Source: Gammaproteobacteria bacterium | GTDB taxonomy: Bacteria; Pseudomonadota; Gammaproteobacteria; Arenicellales; Poriferihabitantaceae | Assembly: GCA_030432755.1 (NCBI GenBank) | Contig: JAUILZ010000010.1 | Coordinates: 1-64,000 of the forward strand | Reading direction: 5' to 3' | Length of the DNA stretch: 64,000 bases | Notes under the pieces: model-generated | The model's database searches: none | What the model was told of the DNA's origin: nothing | The model's input: the letters and a program-made list of their open reading frames with translations, nothing else | Made by a program: the position numbers and the translations under genes | Part shown: in pieces, positions 27,151-37,227 of the stretch | Layout of the letters: each line of letters starts with the position of its first letter | How positions within the stretch are numbered: the first letter of the stretch is position 1

Positions 27151-27555
27151 TTAGATAACGGCAGTAGCCTCCACCTCCACCAGCGCCCGGTCCTCCACCA
27201 GCGCGCTGACCTGCACCATGGTCATTGCGGGGAAGTGGCGTCCGATGGTTCTGCGGTAGGCCTGTCCAACCTCGGCCAAACGATCGAGGTAGAGCCGCTT
27301 GTCGGTGACAAACCAGGTGAGGCGCACCAGTCTGTCAGGACCGGCGCCGGCCTCGGCGAGTATCTCGACGATATTGCCGAGCGCCTGTTCCACCTGGTCG
27401 ACGAAGTCGTCGGACTCGAATTCCTGCTGGGCGTTCCAGCCGATCTGGCCGCCGAGGAAGATCGTTCTACCGGTGGCGGCGACGCCATTGGCGTAGCCCT
27501 TTGCGGGTTTCCAGTTCTTGGGGTGGAGGATTTCGAGGTCGGTCTGGTCGTTCAT
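27151..27555 (-). CDS. RidA-family (YjgF/YER057c) protein
   Basis: RidA proteins hydrolyse reactive enamine/imine intermediates. The 134-residue product has GQIGWNAQQ, VEQALGNIVEILAEAGA and the C-terminal EDRALVEVEA segment, matching the family. It is the last gene of the anthranilate operon and starts within the ligase stop (ATGA). In a pathway where a reduced 2-amino-5-hydroxy ring would give an enamine/imine, a deaminating RidA protein is logical; this assignment is inference. ATG 27555 is chosen over a longer frame that extends into the ligase gene. Confidence 0.85.
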   Translation of the reverse strand: MNDQTDLEILHPKNWKPAKGYANGVAATGRTIFLGGQIGWNAQQEFESDDFVDQVEQALGNIVEILAEAGAGPDRLVRLTWFVTDKRLYLDRLAEVGQAYRRTIGRHFPAMTMVQVSALVEDRALVEVEATAVI

Positions 27556-29180
27556 GATTTCTTTCTCAGGCGGAAGCGCTGGATCTTGCCGGTCTGGGTC
27601 TTGGGCAGGGCGTCGACGAAACGCACCGAGCGCGGGTACTTGTAGGGGGCGATGGTGGCTTTGACGTGATCCTTGAGGCGCTGGATGCAGTCCTCGTCGC
27701 CGATGATTCCTTCGCAGAGCACGACGTGGGCCTCGACGATCTGGCCGCGTTCCAGGTCCGGCACGCCCACCACGGCGCATTCGGCCACGTCGGCATGGGC
27801 GAGCAGGGCGGCTTCCACCTCGGGACCGGCGATGTTGTAGCCCGAGGAGATGATCATGTCGTCCGAACGGGCGGCGAAGTGGAACAGGCCTTCCTCGTCC
27901 TGGGTGAACGAGTCACCGGTGAGGTTCCAGCCGTCCTTCACGTAGTCGGCCTGGCGCTTGTCCGCGAGGTAGCGGCAACCGGTGGGGCCGCGCACCGCGA
28001 GCCGGCCGATCTCGCCGCGCGGCAGTTCGTTCATATCGTCGTCCACGATCTTCGCCTCGTAGCCGGTGACCGGCAGGCCGGTGCAGGCCGGGCGCGAATT
28101 GTCCTGGCGGTTGGAAATGAAGATGTGCAGCATCTCGGTGGTGCCGATGCCGTCGAGGATGGGGATGCCGGTCTTCTCCACCCACTCGTGATACACCGGT
28201 GCCGGCAATGTCTCGCCGGCGGATACCGCCAGCCGGAGCGAGGAAATATCGATTCCGGTTTCCAGGGTAGACAGGATTACCCGGTAGGCGGTGGGCGCGG
28301 TGAAGATCACCGTGGCGCGATAACGTTGCACGATGTCGATCATGTTGGGCGGGGTCGCCGATTCCAGCAGGGTGGCGGCGGCGCCAAAGCGCAGCGGGAA
28401 GATCGCGAGGCCACCGAGGCCGAAGGTGAAGGCGAGCGGCGGCGAGCCGACGAAGACGTCCTCGGGCGTGACCTGCAGCACTTCCTTCGCGTACCCGTCG
28501 GCGATAACGAGAAGATCGCGATGGAAGTGCATGGTGGCCTTGGGCTCGCCGGTGGTGCCGGAGGTGAATCCCAGCAGCGCCACGTCGTCCTGGCTGGTGG
28601 CCACGGCGTCGAACTTGACCGGCTTGCCGAGGGCGATGCGGTCGAGTTCGGCGTCGTGGTTGGCGGTGCCGTCGAAGCCCACGACCTTTTCCAGGTACTT
28701 GCTGTCCTTGGCGCAGGACACCAGCTCGTCCATCATGCGGGTGTCGCAGAGCGCCAGCGTCACCTCGGCCTTGTCGACAATGCGGCTGAGTTCCACCGCG
28801 CGCAGCATCGGCATGGTGTTGACCACCACCGCGCCGGCCTTGGTGGCGGCCAGCCAGCAGGCCACCATGGCGGGGTTGTTGGCTGAGCGGATCAGCACGC
28901 GGTTGCCCGGCTTCACCCCGTAGTCCTCCACCAACGCATGGGCGAGGCGGTTGGTCCAGTCGGTGAGTTCCTTGTAGGTGCGCAGCCGGCCATTGCCGAT
29001 GAGGGCGGTGTTGTCGCCGAATCCCTTTTCCACCTGGCGATCGGTGAGTTCCACCGCGGCGTTCAGGGTGTCGGGATAGTCGAACCCGTCCAGCAGGAAC
29101 CGCGGCTGCATTTCCGGCGGCGGCAGGTTATCGCGGGCGAAGCTGTCGACGTGGGCGCTGGGCAACAACATGTCATCCAT
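27552..29180 (-). CDS. AMP-forming aromatic acid-CoA ligase (2-aminobenzoate-CoA ligase candidate)
   Basis: The 542-residue protein is an ANL-superfamily adenylating enzyme. It has the P-loop-like [12 protein letters not shown], the [13 protein letters not shown] motif, the GWNLTGDSF hinge region and a C-terminal lysine segment ([11 protein letters not shown]). Family members in this operon context activate benzoate or 2-aminobenzoate to the CoA thioester, the first step of aerobic CoA-dependent anthranilate breakdown. The start ATG 29180 overlaps the acyl-CoA dehydrogenase stop by 8 nt, and the stop overlaps ridA. Substrate is inferred from the downstream monooxygenase/reductase and not shown by the sequence. 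Confidence 0.85.
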   Translation of the reverse strand: MDDMLLPSAHVDSFARDNLPPPEMQPRFLLDGFDYPDTLNAAVELTDRQVEKGFGDNTALIGNGRLRTYKELTDWTNRLAHALVEDYGVKPGNRVLIRSANNPAMVACWLAATKAGAVVVNTMPMLRAVELSRIVDKAEVTLALCDTRMMDELVSCAKDSKYLEKVVGFDGTANHDAELDRIALGKPVKFDAVATSQDDVALLGFTSGTTGEPKATMHFHRDLLVIADGYAKEVLQVTPEDVFVGSPPLAFTFGLGGLAIFPLRFGAAATLLESATPPNMIDIVQRYRATVIFTAPTAYRVILSTLETGIDISSLRLAVSAGETLPAPVYHEWVEKTGIPILDGIGTTEMLHIFISNRQDNSRPACTGLPVTGYEAKIVDDDMNELPRGEIGRLAVRGPTGCRYLADKRQADYVKDGWNLTGDSFTQDEEGLFHFAARSDDMIISSGYNIAGPEVEAALLAHADVAECAVVGVPDLERGQIVEAHVVLCEGIIGDEDCIQRLKDHVKATIAPYKYPRSVRFVDALPKTQTGKIQRFRLRKKS

Positions 29181-30318
29181 CTCCGAGGGTTTGTCTGGCA
29201 ATGATGACCTTCTGGACATCGGACGCGCCCTCGTAGATGCGCAGGGCACGGATTTCGCGGTACAGGCCTTCGACCACCGAACCCGAGCGCACGCCGTCGC
29301 CACCGTGCAACTGTACCGCACGGTCGATCACGCGCTGGGCGCTCTCGGTAGCATGGAGCTTGGCCATGGCGGCTTCGCGGGTGATGCGCTCGGCGCCGGC
29401 GTCGCGGGTCCAGGCGGCGCGGTAGACCAGGAGCGCGGCGGCGTCGACGTCGAGGGCCATGTCGGCGACGTGGCCCTGTACCATCTGCAACGCGGCCAGT
29501 TTGTCGCCGAACAGTTCGCGTGTGTTGACGCGTTTCACGGTTTCGGCCAGCGCGCGGCGGGCGAAGCCGAGGGCAGCGGCGCCCACGGTGGACCGGAACA
29601 CGTCGAGCACCGCCATGGCGATGGCGAAGCCGCGGCCGGGTTCACCGATCATGGCGGAGCGCGGCTGGCGCACGCCGTCCAGTTGCAGCCGCGCCAGCGG
29701 GTGCGGGGCGATGGTTTCCAGCCGTTCCGCGATGGTGAGGCCCGGCGTGTCCGCCGGCAGCAGGAAGGTGGACAATCCGCGGGCGCCGGGCGCCTCGCCG
29801 GTGCGCGCGAACAGAACGTAAAAGTCGGCGATGCCGCCATTGGAGATCCAGGTCTTCTCGCCGTCGAGGACGAAGTCGTCGCCGTCGGCGCGCGCACTGA
29901 GGTCCATTGCGGCGACGTCGGAACCCGAGTGCGGCTCGGTCAGCGCGAAAGCGGCGATGGCATCGCCCGCGCGAGTTCGATTGAGCCACTGGCGTTGTTC
30001 ATCGTTGCCGAACAGGCTGATGGCGCCGGCGCCGAGGCCCTGCATGGCGAAGGCGAAGTCGGCGAGGGCATCGTGTCGGGCCAGGGTTTCTCGGATGAGG
30101 CAGAGGGTGCGCACGTCGAGTGGCATCGGCGCAGACGGATCGGGCGCGCTATGTTTCAGCCAGCCGTCCTTGCCGAGGCGTTGCACCAGTTCGCGGCAGG
30201 CGGCATCGACGTCGGTGTGATCTAACGGCAGGTTCGACTGGCACCATTGCTCCAGCCGTTCGGCCAGCTCGCGATGGCGCGCTTCAAAGAATGGCCAGTT
30301 GAGAAAGCTCTTGTCCAT
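29173..30318 (-). CDS. Acyl-CoA dehydrogenase
   Basis: This 381-residue flavoenzyme has the signature segments [16 protein letters not shown] and [12 protein letters not shown], and the C-terminal [19 protein letters not shown] with IYEGASDVQ. It would oxidise a cyclic or acyclic CoA thioester after ring opening or reduction. In the operon it lies between the enoyl-CoA hydratase (TGATG overlap) and the ligase (8-nt overlap). Exact substrate is unknown. Confidence 0.88.
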   Translation of the reverse strand: MDKSFLNWPFFEARHRELAERLEQWCQSNLPLDHTDVDAACRELVQRLGKDGWLKHSAPDPSAPMPLDVRTLCLIRETLARHDALADFAFAMQGLGAGAISLFGNDEQRQWLNRTRAGDAIAAFALTEPHSGSDVAAMDLSARADGDDFVLDGEKTWISNGGIADFYVLFARTGEAPGARGLSTFLLPADTPGLTIAERLETIAPHPLARLQLDGVRQPRSAMIGEPGRGFAIAMAVLDVFRSTVGAAALGFARRALAETVKRVNTRELFGDKLAALQMVQGHVADMALDVDAAALLVYRAAWTRDAGAERITREAAMAKLHATESAQRVIDRAVQLHGGDGVRSGSVVEGLYREIRALRIYEGASDVQKVIIARQTLGDG

Positions 30319-31130
30319 CAGTCACCCTTGAACTCGGGTTTCTTCTTGTCCACGAAGGCGCGGTAGGCGCGTTCGAAGTCGGCGGTCTGCATGCAGATGG
30401 CCTGGGCCTGGGCCTCGGCCTCGATGGCCTGCTCGAGGCCCATGGACCATTCCTGGTTGATCTGGGTCTTGGTGATGCCGTGGGCGAACACGGGGCCGGC
30501 GGTAAGTCGATCGGCGAAGGCCAGCGCCTCGCCCTTCAGCGCGTCGGCCTCGATAACGCGGTTGTAAAAGCCCCAGGCATGACCTTCCTCCGCGCTCATG
30601 CTGCGGCCGCTGTAGAGCAGTTCGGCGGCGCGGCCCTGGCCGATGATCCTGGGCAGCATGGCGCAGGCGCCCATGTCGCAGCCGGCGAGGCCGACGCGGG
30701 TGAACAAGAACGCGGTCTTCGCATCGGGGCTGCAGAAACGGATGTCGCTCGCCATGGCGAGGATGGCGCCCGCGCCGACGCAGATGCCGTCCACCGCGGC
30801 GATGACGGGCCGGCTGCAGTTCAGCATCGCCTTGACGAGGTCGCCGGTCATGCGGGTGAAGTCAAGCAGGCCCTTCATGTCCATCTTCACCAGCGGGCCG
30901 ATGATGTCGTGCACGTCGCCGCCGGAGCAGAAGTTGCCGCCGTTGGAGGCCAGCACCACCGCGTGCACATCATCGGCATAGGCGAGCGCGCGGAAGAAGT
31001 CACGCAGCTCGGCATAGCTGTCGAAGGTGAGCGGGTTCTTTCGCTCCGCGCCGCGCAGCGATACCACCGCGGTGCGGCCGTTGAGCGCGAAGTCGAAATG
31101 CTCGGGCTGAAAGTCTTTAAACGTGGTCAT
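30318..31130 (-). CDS. Enoyl-CoA hydratase/isomerase-family protein
   Basis: The 270-residue crotonase-fold protein shows the oxyanion-hole segments [10 protein letters not shown] and [13 protein letters not shown], and the [14 protein letters not shown] stretch. It likely hydrates, isomerises or opens a ring CoA-intermediate in the anthranilate pathway. It overlaps the MarR gene by 14 nt and the dehydrogenase start. The family covers hydratases, isomerases and C-C hydrolases, so the reaction is unresolved. Confidence 0.87.
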   Translation of the reverse strand: MTTFKDFQPEHFDFALNGRTAVVSLRGAERKNPLTFDSYAELRDFFRALAYADDVHAVVLASNGGNFCSGGDVHDIIGPLVKMDMKGLLDFTRMTGDLVKAMLNCSRPVIAAVDGICVGAGAILAMASDIRFCSPDAKTAFLFTRVGLAGCDMGACAMLPRIIGQGRAAELLYSGRSMSAEEGHAWGFYNRVIEADALKGEALAFADRLTAGPVFAHGITKTQINQEWSMGLEQAIEAEAQAQAICMQTADFERAYRAFVDKKKPEFKGD

Positions 31131-31599
31131 GGGATGCCGTGTCCGGGTTGATGTGGCCCAGCAGGCGGGCCAGTTGTTCGGTGTCCGCCGGGTCCAGTTC
31201 GCCCAGCAGTTCGTCCACCCAGCCGCGGTGCGCCTCGGCCATGGTGGAAAATTCCTCGCGCCCGCGGCCGGTCAGTCGCACCACCAGGCTGCGGCGGTCG
31301 CCGTCGCCCTGGCTGCGCAGCACGAGTCCCGCCTGCACCAGGGTCTCGACGATGGGGGTGACGTTGCCGTTGGACACCATCAGGCTGCGCGACAATTCGC
31401 CCATGCGCATGCCCTCGGGATGGCGGTAGAGCGCGGCGAGCACGTCGAAGCGGGGCAAGGTGGCGCCGAAATTATTGCGCAACCGGTTGCGCAGTTTCGA
31501 CTCGATGGCGCGGGTGGTGCGCAGCAGGCGGATCCAGAGCCGCAGGTGATCGCGGCTGATGTCGCTGCCGGGTTTGGTCTTTGCGTTTGACCGCGCCAT
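31117..31599 (-). CDS. MarR-family regulator
   Basis: The 160-residue protein has the winged-helix core of MarR proteins ([20 protein letters not shown], then [15 protein letters not shown] and the [10 protein letters not shown] wing). MarR proteins often sense aromatic acids or their CoA esters and leave the DNA when bound. It is embedded as the third gene of the operon, with SDR stop/MarR start overlapping (TAATG). The inverted repeat over the operon promoter at 34699-34732 is its probable target. ATG 31599 fits the domain; a longer frame upstream is a shadow. Confidence 0.87.
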   Translation of the reverse strand: MARSNAKTKPGSDISRDHLRLWIRLLRTTRAIESKLRNRLRNNFGATLPRFDVLAALYRHPEGMRMGELSRSLMVSNGNVTPIVETLVQAGLVLRSQGDGDRRSLVVRLTGRGREEFSTMAEAHRGWVDELLGELDPADTEQLARLLGHINPDTASHDHV

Positions 31600-32366
31600 T
31601 ACACCGCTCCTCCCGCGACGGTGATGGCCTGGCCCGTGACCGCGCCGGCATTCTCTCCGGTCAGCCACAGTATGGTGTCGGCGATTTCTTCCGGCCGGAT
31701 CAGGCGGCCGCCGGGATTCATCTGCTCGATGCTGTGCCGGGCCTTTTCGGCATTCGCGCCGGTCTTGCCGGTGATGTTCCTTACCGTGTCTTCGAGCATG
31801 GGCGTCTCGGTGAAGCCCGGGCACACCGCGTTTGCCGTGATGCCGCTGCCCGAAGTTTCCAGCGCCAGGGCCCGCACCAGGCCGATCACGCCGTGCTTGG
31901 CCGCGGTGTAGGCGCTGACGTAGCGGTAGCCGGTCAGGCCCGCGGTGGAGGCGATGGCGATGAGCCGGCCGTAGGGCTGATCCTTCATTCCCCTGAGACC
32001 TTCGCGCAATGTGAGGAATGTGCCGGTGAGGTTGATGTCAAGCATGTCCTGCCAGAGGTCCAGCCCGGTATGCGTTGCCGGCGCGCTGCGAGCCGCCCCG
32101 GCATTGGCGATGACGATGTCCACCGGCCCGGATCGTTCTGCCGAGGATTGGAACAGCGCCTTTACCTGGTCTTCCTTGGTGACGTCACAGACTTCAGCGG
32201 CCATGTTGTCTCGCTTCCCGCATACCTCCTCCAGCGGTTCCCTGCGTCGGCCACAGATAGTGACCCGCGCTCCCGCATCATTGAGCGCACGGGCGATGGC
32301 CGCACCGATGCCGGTGCCGCCACCGGTAACCAGCGCATGATGATCCTTCAGAGAGTTCATGCTCAT
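31599..32366 (-). CDS. Short-chain dehydrogenase/reductase
   Basis: The 255-residue NAD(P)-binding protein has TGGGTGIG (cofactor loop), NAGA, and the catalytic Ser and YxxxK ([20 protein letters not shown]). It probably oxidises a 3-hydroxyacyl-CoA or reduces a keto-intermediate in the anthranilate pathway. The start overlaps the monooxygenase/reductase stop (ATGA), and the stop overlaps the MarR start. Confidence 0.88.
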   Translation of the reverse strand: MSMNSLKDHHALVTGGGTGIGAAIARALNDAGARVTICGRRREPLEEVCGKRDNMAAEVCDVTKEDQVKALFQSSAERSGPVDIVIANAGAARSAPATHTGLDLWQDMLDINLTGTFLTLREGLRGMKDQPYGRLIAIASTAGLTGYRYVSAYTAAKHGVIGLVRALALETSGSGITANAVCPGFTETPMLEDTVRNITGKTGANAEKARHSIEQMNPGGRLIRPEEIADTILWLTGENAGAVTGQAITVAGGAV

Positions 32367-34654
32367 ACCCTGAGCGCCACGCCTTCGCCGCGTTCGGCCA
32401 GCCGCCGCATCTGCTCACCACCGGCGCGATAGGGATCTGGCCAGGCGAGGGCGTCGTCGCCGAGCGCGGCCGCGGCGTGCAGGGTCCAGTAGGGATTGGC
32501 CAGGTGCGGCCTTGCCAGGCAGACGAGGTCGGCGCGGCCGGCCATGAGGATGGAGTTCACGTGGTCGGGCTCGTAGATGTTGCCCACCGCCATGGTGGAC
32601 ATGCCGGTCTCGTTGCGGATGCGGTCGGAGAACGGGGTCTGGAACATGCGGCCGTAGACGGGCTCGGCGTCGACGCTGGTCTGGCCGGCGGAGACGTCGC
32701 AGATGTCGACGCCCGCGTCCTGCAGGATACGGGCGACCTCCACAGCGTCCTCCGGCGTGATGCCGGTCTCGCCCACCCAGTCGTTGGCAGAGATGCGCAC
32801 CGATATCGGCTTGTCTTCCGGCCAGGACGCGCGCACCGCGTGGAACACCTCCAGCGGGAAGCGCATGCGGTTGTCCAGGTTGCCCCCGTACTCGTCGTCG
32901 CGGCGATTGGTGAGCGGCGTGATGAACGCTGACAGCAGGTAGCCGTGGGCCATGTGCAGCTCCAGCATGTCGAAACCACAGGCCGCTGCCATGCGGGTGG
33001 AGACGACGAACTGGTCGACCACGGTCTGCATGTCGGCGCGGCTCATCGCCTTCGGCACCTGGTTGTTCTCCGACCAGGGCACATCGGATGGCGCCATCAC
33101 CTCCCAGTTGCCGGATTCCAGCGGTACGTCCATTCCTTCCCAGCCGAGCCGGGTGGAACCCTTGGAGCCGGAATGGCCGAGCTGGCAGCAGATGGCGGCC
33201 CCGGTCTCGGCGTGAACGAAGTCGACGATGCGGCGGAATGACTGCTCGTGGGCGGGGTCGTAGAGGCCGGTGCAGCCCGGAGTGATGCGGCCCTCGGGGC
33301 TGACGCAGGTCATCTCGGTATACACCAGGCCGGCGCCGCCCTTGGCGCGTTCGCCGTAATGGATCAGGTGCCAGTCGGTAGGGCAGCCGTCCACCGCCTT
33401 GTACTGCGCCATGGGCGAGACCACCACGCGGTTGTGGAGCCTGAGCCCGCGCAGTTCGAACGGCGCGAACATGGGCGCACGTCGCGTGCCTTTGGGTGCG
33501 CCCGCCCTTTCCTGGAACCAGGTCTCGGCGCTTTCCAGCCAGTCGCGGTCGCGCAACCTCAGGTTCTCGTGGCTGATGCGCTGGGAACGGGTCAGCAACG
33601 AGTAGTTGAACTGTACCGGGTCAAGATTGAAGTAACGTTCAGCCTCCTCGAACCATTCCAGCGAGTTGCGCGCAGCGGATTGCAGGCGCAGCACTTCCAG
33701 CCGGCGTTCCTCCTGGTACTTGCCGAAGGCGGCTTCCTGGCTCGGCTCGCTGTCGAGATAGGCCGCCAGGGCGATGGCGCTTTCCAGCGCGAGCTTGGTG
33801 CCGGAGCCGATGGAGAAATGGGCGCTCGCGGCGGCGTCGCCCATGAGCACGATGTTCTTATGCGACCACTGCTCGCACAGCACACGCGGAAAATGCAGCC
33901 AGGCGGAACCTCGCAGGTGGCGCGCATTGCTCATCAGCGCATGGCCGCCCAGGTGTTCGCGGAAGATGTCCTCGCACACCGCGATGGACTCGTCCTGGTT
34001 CATGTCGGCGAAACCGAACCTGTCGAACGTCTCCTGCGAGCATTCGACGATGAAGGTGGCGGTGTCGGCGTCGAACTGGTAGGCGTGGGCCCAGATCCAG
34101 CCGTTGCCGGTCTGCTCGAAGATGAAGGTGAAGGCGTCGTCGAACTTCTGCCTGGTACCCAGCCAGACGAAGGGGCAGCGGCGGATATCGACGTCGGGTC
34201 TGAAAGCTTCCGCGAACTCGTTGCGCGTCTTCGAATTGATGCCGTCGGCGGCCACCACCAGGTCGTAGTCCCCGGCGTAGGATGCGGCGGAGTCCACCTC
34301 GGTTTCGAAGCGCAGTTCGACGCCCAGTTCCATCGCCCGGGCCTGCAGGATCTCCAGCAGCTTCATCCGGCCGATGCCGCAGAAGCCGTGGCCGGTGGAT
34401 ACGGTGCGGGTGCCGCGGTAGCTGACGGCGATGTCGTCCCAGTAGGCGAAGTGCTCGCGGATGCGCGCGGCGCTGACGGGGTCGTTGGCCTCGAGGTTGT
34501 CGAGAGTCTCGTCGGACAGGACCACGCCCCAGCCGAAGGTGTCGTCGGCGCGGTTACGTTCGAAGACGGTGACGCGGCAGTCGGGCTGTCTCAGTTTCGC
34601 CGAGATGGCGAAGTACAGTCCGGCGGGGCCGCCGCCCAGGCAGGCGATTCGCAT
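32363..34654 (-). CDS. Fused 2-aminobenzoyl-CoA (or salicylyl-CoA) monooxygenase/reductase
   Basis: The 763-residue protein joins two flavoproteins. Residues 1 to about 370 form an FAD monooxygenase with GGGPAGLY and the FAD-ribityl site [15 protein letters not shown]. From about 385 a TIM-barrel Old-Yellow-Enzyme reductase begins ([20 protein letters not shown]) and includes [10 protein letters not shown] and [15 protein letters not shown]. This fusion is typical of anthraniloyl-CoA monooxygenase, which hydroxylates and then reduces the ring of 2-aminobenzoyl-CoA, and of salicylyl-CoA 5-hydroxylases. It is the first gene of the operon. The amino substrate is favoured because a RidA protein and a benzoate-type ligase accompany it. 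Confidence 0.9.
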   Translation of the reverse strand: MRIACLGGGPAGLYFAISAKLRQPDCRVTVFERNRADDTFGWGVVLSDETLDNLEANDPVSAARIREHFAYWDDIAVSYRGTRTVSTGHGFCGIGRMKLLEILQARAMELGVELRFETEVDSAASYAGDYDLVVAADGINSKTRNEFAEAFRPDVDIRRCPFVWLGTRQKFDDAFTFIFEQTGNGWIWAHAYQFDADTATFIVECSQETFDRFGFADMNQDESIAVCEDIFREHLGGHALMSNARHLRGSAWLHFPRVLCEQWSHKNIVLMGDAAASAHFSIGSGTKLALESAIALAAYLDSEPSQEAAFGKYQEERRLEVLRLQSAARNSLEWFEEAERYFNLDPVQFNYSLLTRSQRISHENLRLRDRDWLESAETWFQERAGAPKGTRRAPMFAPFELRGLRLHNRVVVSPMAQYKAVDGCPTDWHLIHYGERAKGGAGLVYTEMTCVSPEGRITPGCTGLYDPAHEQSFRRIVDFVHAETGAAICCQLGHSGSKGSTRLGWEGMDVPLESGNWEVMAPSDVPWSENNQVPKAMSRADMQTVVDQFVVSTRMAAACGFDMLELHMAHGYLLSAFITPLTNRRDDEYGGNLDNRMRFPLEVFHAVRASWPEDKPISVRISANDWVGETGITPEDAVEVARILQDAGVDICDVSAGQTSVDAEPVYGRMFQTPFSDRIRNETGMSTMAVGNIYEPDHVNSILMAGRADLVCLARPHLANPYWTLHAAAALGDDALAWPDPYRAGGEQMRRLAERGEGVALRV

Positions 34655-34698
34655 GGGTCAGTCCAGTGAGCATGCAGGGACGGCTAGTATTTCACAGG

Positions 34699-34732
34699 AA
34701 TCCATATATTTCAAGTATAAAATATATGGATT
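34699..34732. promoter_or_regulatory. 13-bp inverted repeat, candidate MarR operator
   Basis: AATCCATATATTT at 34699-34711 and AAATATATGGATT at 34720-34732 are exact inverted copies with an 8-nt centre. It is AT-only apart from two G/C pairs, has no T-run and lies 45 nt before the monooxygenase start. MarR dimers bind such palindromes. It overlaps the -10 box, so binding would block transcription. Confidence 0.65.
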
Positions 34733-34749
34733 TAAAATAGTTGAATCAA
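34721..34749 (-). promoter_or_regulatory. Probable promoter of the anthranilate operon
   Basis: Reading the minus strand, TTGATT (34744-34749) and TATATT (34721-34726) are 17 nt apart, a good sigma70 layout. The -10 box lies inside the right arm of the inverted repeat. The DNA at 34740-34800 is AT-rich, which may help promoter opening. Confidence 0.55.
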
Positions 34750-34819
34750 CATTCGGATTGAAATATATTTTATTGAAAATATTGAATTTACCGGTGTAGC
34801 GACAACGATTGCTTTCCGG

Positions 34820-35389
34820 CTACCAGCTCCGTATGCGACCAGTGTCGACGTGAATGAAATCCGATTTCAGGTAATAGCCGACGCCACCCAGGGCAAGAGA
34901 CTTCGCCGCCTTGTAGAGCGTCCGGGTGTTCGTGCCCCGCAGGCGCACGTCGATCGCCTTGCCAAGAAGGTGTTGGCTCTTCCTGGCGACGCCGCCACCG
35001 CCCGTCTTGCGCAACATTTCGTTGGTTTTGGGAGAGCGGTAGCCGGAGATCACTTCGTAGACGGATGCGGTGTTGTTGACCTCGACGGACAGTCGGAACA
35101 GGATGTCGAGCGCGCCGGGATCGATTGCGTGCAAGTCGCCGGTGCGAAAATCCGACAGGAAACTGTTGATGCGGTCCAGCTCCTCCGGCACGTACTGTCC
35201 GTTCGCGTAGTACTGCACGTCCAGGGTCTTTCCCGTATGCGTGTGATAGAAACTCAGTGACCTCGTGCCGACGCTCGCGCGATCCATTGCCATTGTCGTG
35301 GCGAACGGGACTGGCAGGCACAGGACCAGGATGGCGATGAGCGATGTGGGCCGAATGCGGCGAATCTCGTGCACGATTGGAATCCTCAA
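34820..35389 (-). CDS. Exported DUF882 / M15-type murein endopeptidase-like protein (YcbK-like)
   Basis: YcbK-type proteins are D,D- or L,D-endopeptidases that cut peptidoglycan crosslinks. The 189-residue product has a signal peptide (LIAILVLCLPVPFA), then SGYRSPKTNEMLR and the metal ligands in SQHLLGKAIDVRL and FIHVDTGR. It starts with TTG 35389 overlapping the transpeptidase stop (TTGA), so the pair is coupled. Crosslink maker and cutter next to each other is also the arrangement of ycbB-ycbK in E. coli. Confidence 0.85.
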   Translation of the reverse strand: MRIPIVHEIRRIRPTSLIAILVLCLPVPFATTMAMDRASVGTRSLSFYHTHTGKTLDVQYYANGQYVPEELDRINSFLSDFRTGDLHAIDPGALDILFRLSVEVNNTASVYEVISGYRSPKTNEMLRKTGGGGVARKSQHLLGKAIDVRLRGTNTRTLYKAAKSLALGGVGYYLKSDFIHVDTGRIRSW

Positions 35390-37032
35390 CTTGAGTACAG
35401 GGCGGCGAGCAGCTTCGCGTCGCGTCCGTAGACGTCCTTGTTGAAGCGCATTTTTCCGGACTGGTCGACCCAGGCGGTGCGGTAGGCCAGGTGCACGGGC
35501 AATGGCTCGTCCAGCCCGACCACGGTGCGTTTGCCGCTACGGTTGATTTCGCTGACCCTGTTTCGGTCCCATCCTCCCGCGTCGCCTCCCAGGATGAAGA
35601 CGGCCAGTCCCGCCGGGTCGTCAACGCGGACGCATCCATGGCTGAACGCCCGGTCCGTCTTGTCGAACAGGTTGTGATTCGGGGTGTCGTGGAGATAGAC
35701 GCTGTACTTGTTCGGAAACACGAATTTCACGGTACCCAGCGCGTTCCACGGGCCGGGGTCCTGTCTGAGCTTGTACTGTCCCATCTGCCGTCGGCTCACG
35801 CCGTGCCAGTCGATCGAACGGGGATCGAGTTCCCTGGCGCCTTCGCCCCAACTACTGAAGAGGCGGATATGTTTACTGCCCAGGTAGTCCGGGTCTTTCT
35901 GTAAATGCGGCAGCATTTCGTTGCGCGCGATGTTCGGAGTGATGTTCCAGAACGGGTTGAATTCGACATACTTGATGCTGTCGCTGAAGACGGGCGATTC
36001 GTGATGGTGCTTGCCGACGATCACCGGCATTTCGATCACCGTCTCGCCATTCTTGACGCCGTCCAGGGTGAAACCGGCGATATCCACCAGGATGTAATCA
36101 TCCCCGAGATCGCGCAATTTCCAGCGCCAGCGTTCCAGGTTGATCTCGATCTGCCGGATCCTGGCGTCGACGGGGACGTTCAGTTGTTCCAGCGTATTCG
36201 CGCCGATCACGCCGTCCGTGCCGATACCATGACGGAACTGGAACGCCTTGACGGCCTCGACAAGAACAGGGCCGTACACGTCGCCTGGCGGAACCTGTTG
36301 CTGCAGGTCGCCGCTGATGCGTAACCTTTCAGCCAGCAGGGCAATACGGGTGTCTGTCTCGCCCGGATGCAACACGGGTCCATCCGGCACCCTGGGCCAG
36401 CCACCCTGGCTGGCGATGTCGCGGTGCTGCGTCAGCTTCTGCCGTAGCTCCACGTAGTGGCGGTTTGTAGGCGCAAGAGAATCCACGAACGCCTCGACAT
36501 TTTCCGCGAGCAGCGCGGATCGCACCACGCCAACCGGATCGAGCTCCTCGTCACGCGCATGGGCGAACAGCGCGGGATCATCCTCGCGTGGCGACAGCCT
36601 GCCTTCATGCACGTCGTTTGCGTAGGCGATCAGCCCGAACGTCAGCAGGACATCGAGCCGCGCCAGGTCCGCGGGCACGAGGCTGTCCCCAAGTGCTGAC
36701 ATTTTCTCGACGCCGTATGCCGCCGGGTCAAGTCCATGGGAATGCGCGTGCAGCAGGGTGCGGTAGATTCCCTGCGCGTGGCTGGTCGGACCACTCGGCG
36801 TGACCCACAGGGGATGCAAAGCATTCTCGTGATAGACATGCGCGATGAGTTCGTCGACGTGCGAGGTATCCGCGTTCTCCCACTCGAGGCCCAGATATTC
36901 CACCGGGTGATGCTGCAACTCTTCGAAAAGCGCTTCCCTGATGGCTTCCTCGTCATTCGCGTAGGCCAGGCCAGCGAGCAGGAAAGCGAACAGGGAAAAT
37001 ACGTGGCAGCGAACACGGCGGTACACATTCAT
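35386..37032 (-). CDS. L,D-transpeptidase, YcbB/LdtD type
   Basis: L,D-transpeptidases form 3-3 crosslinks in peptidoglycan. The 548-residue protein has a signal peptide, a domain about 60-230, a peptidoglycan-binding repeat (KAFQFRHGIGTDGVIGANTL near 270-300), and a YkuD catalytic domain with HDTPNHNLFD and the active-site SHGCVRVDD. The size and architecture match YcbB. It is followed by the DUF882 hydrolase. Both read leftward from a region that carries the 81-bp inverted repeat. Confidence 0.92.
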   Translation of the reverse strand: MNVYRRVRCHVFSLFAFLLAGLAYANDEEAIREALFEELQHHPVEYLGLEWENADTSHVDELIAHVYHENALHPLWVTPSGPTSHAQGIYRTLLHAHSHGLDPAAYGVEKMSALGDSLVPADLARLDVLLTFGLIAYANDVHEGRLSPREDDPALFAHARDEELDPVGVVRSALLAENVEAFVDSLAPTNRHYVELRQKLTQHRDIASQGGWPRVPDGPVLHPGETDTRIALLAERLRISGDLQQQVPPGDVYGPVLVEAVKAFQFRHGIGTDGVIGANTLEQLNVPVDARIRQIEINLERWRWKLRDLGDDYILVDIAGFTLDGVKNGETVIEMPVIVGKHHHESPVFSDSIKYVEFNPFWNITPNIARNEMLPHLQKDPDYLGSKHIRLFSSWGEGARELDPRSIDWHGVSRRQMGQYKLRQDPGPWNALGTVKFVFPNKYSVYLHDTPNHNLFDKTDRAFSHGCVRVDDPAGLAVFILGGDAGGWDRNRVSEINRSGKRTVVGLDEPLPVHLAYRTAWVDQSGKMRFNKDVYGRDAKLLAALYSS

Positions 37033-37125
37033 GGATTCTTTCCTGCGGGTTCATAGAGACGGTCGAATGGCATTCCCGGCGAAGGAGCGTGGGATAAGCC
37101 GGTTTGCCCGACGCGAAAATACACT

Positions 37126-37206
37126 ATTTGGTGACAGTTTACCTATTTAACAATTGACGAAAGGGCACCTGGGCCGAGCAACGAAATAGGTAAACTGTCA
37201 CCAAAT
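37126..37206. repeat. Perfect 23-bp inverted repeat, miniature-element-like
   Basis: The 23 bases at 37126-37148 are exactly complementary to 37184-37206, with a 35-nt centre. A third, shorter copy (AAACAGGTAAACTG, 37209-37222) follows in the orientation of the right arm, 5 nt before the pcm start. The element lies between the divergent ldt and pcm genes and may carry their promoters. It could be a miniature inverted-repeat element or a two-site operator. No target duplication or transposase is seen. Confidence 0.65.
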
Positions 37207-37227
37207 TTAAACAGGTAAACTGGGGGC

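Noticed and set aside
32477-34669. Long antisense frames opposite the monooxygenase/reductase gene
   Set aside because: They are products of GC-rich codon use; composition is shadow-like (His/Arg/Val repeats) and the opposite strand has clear domains.
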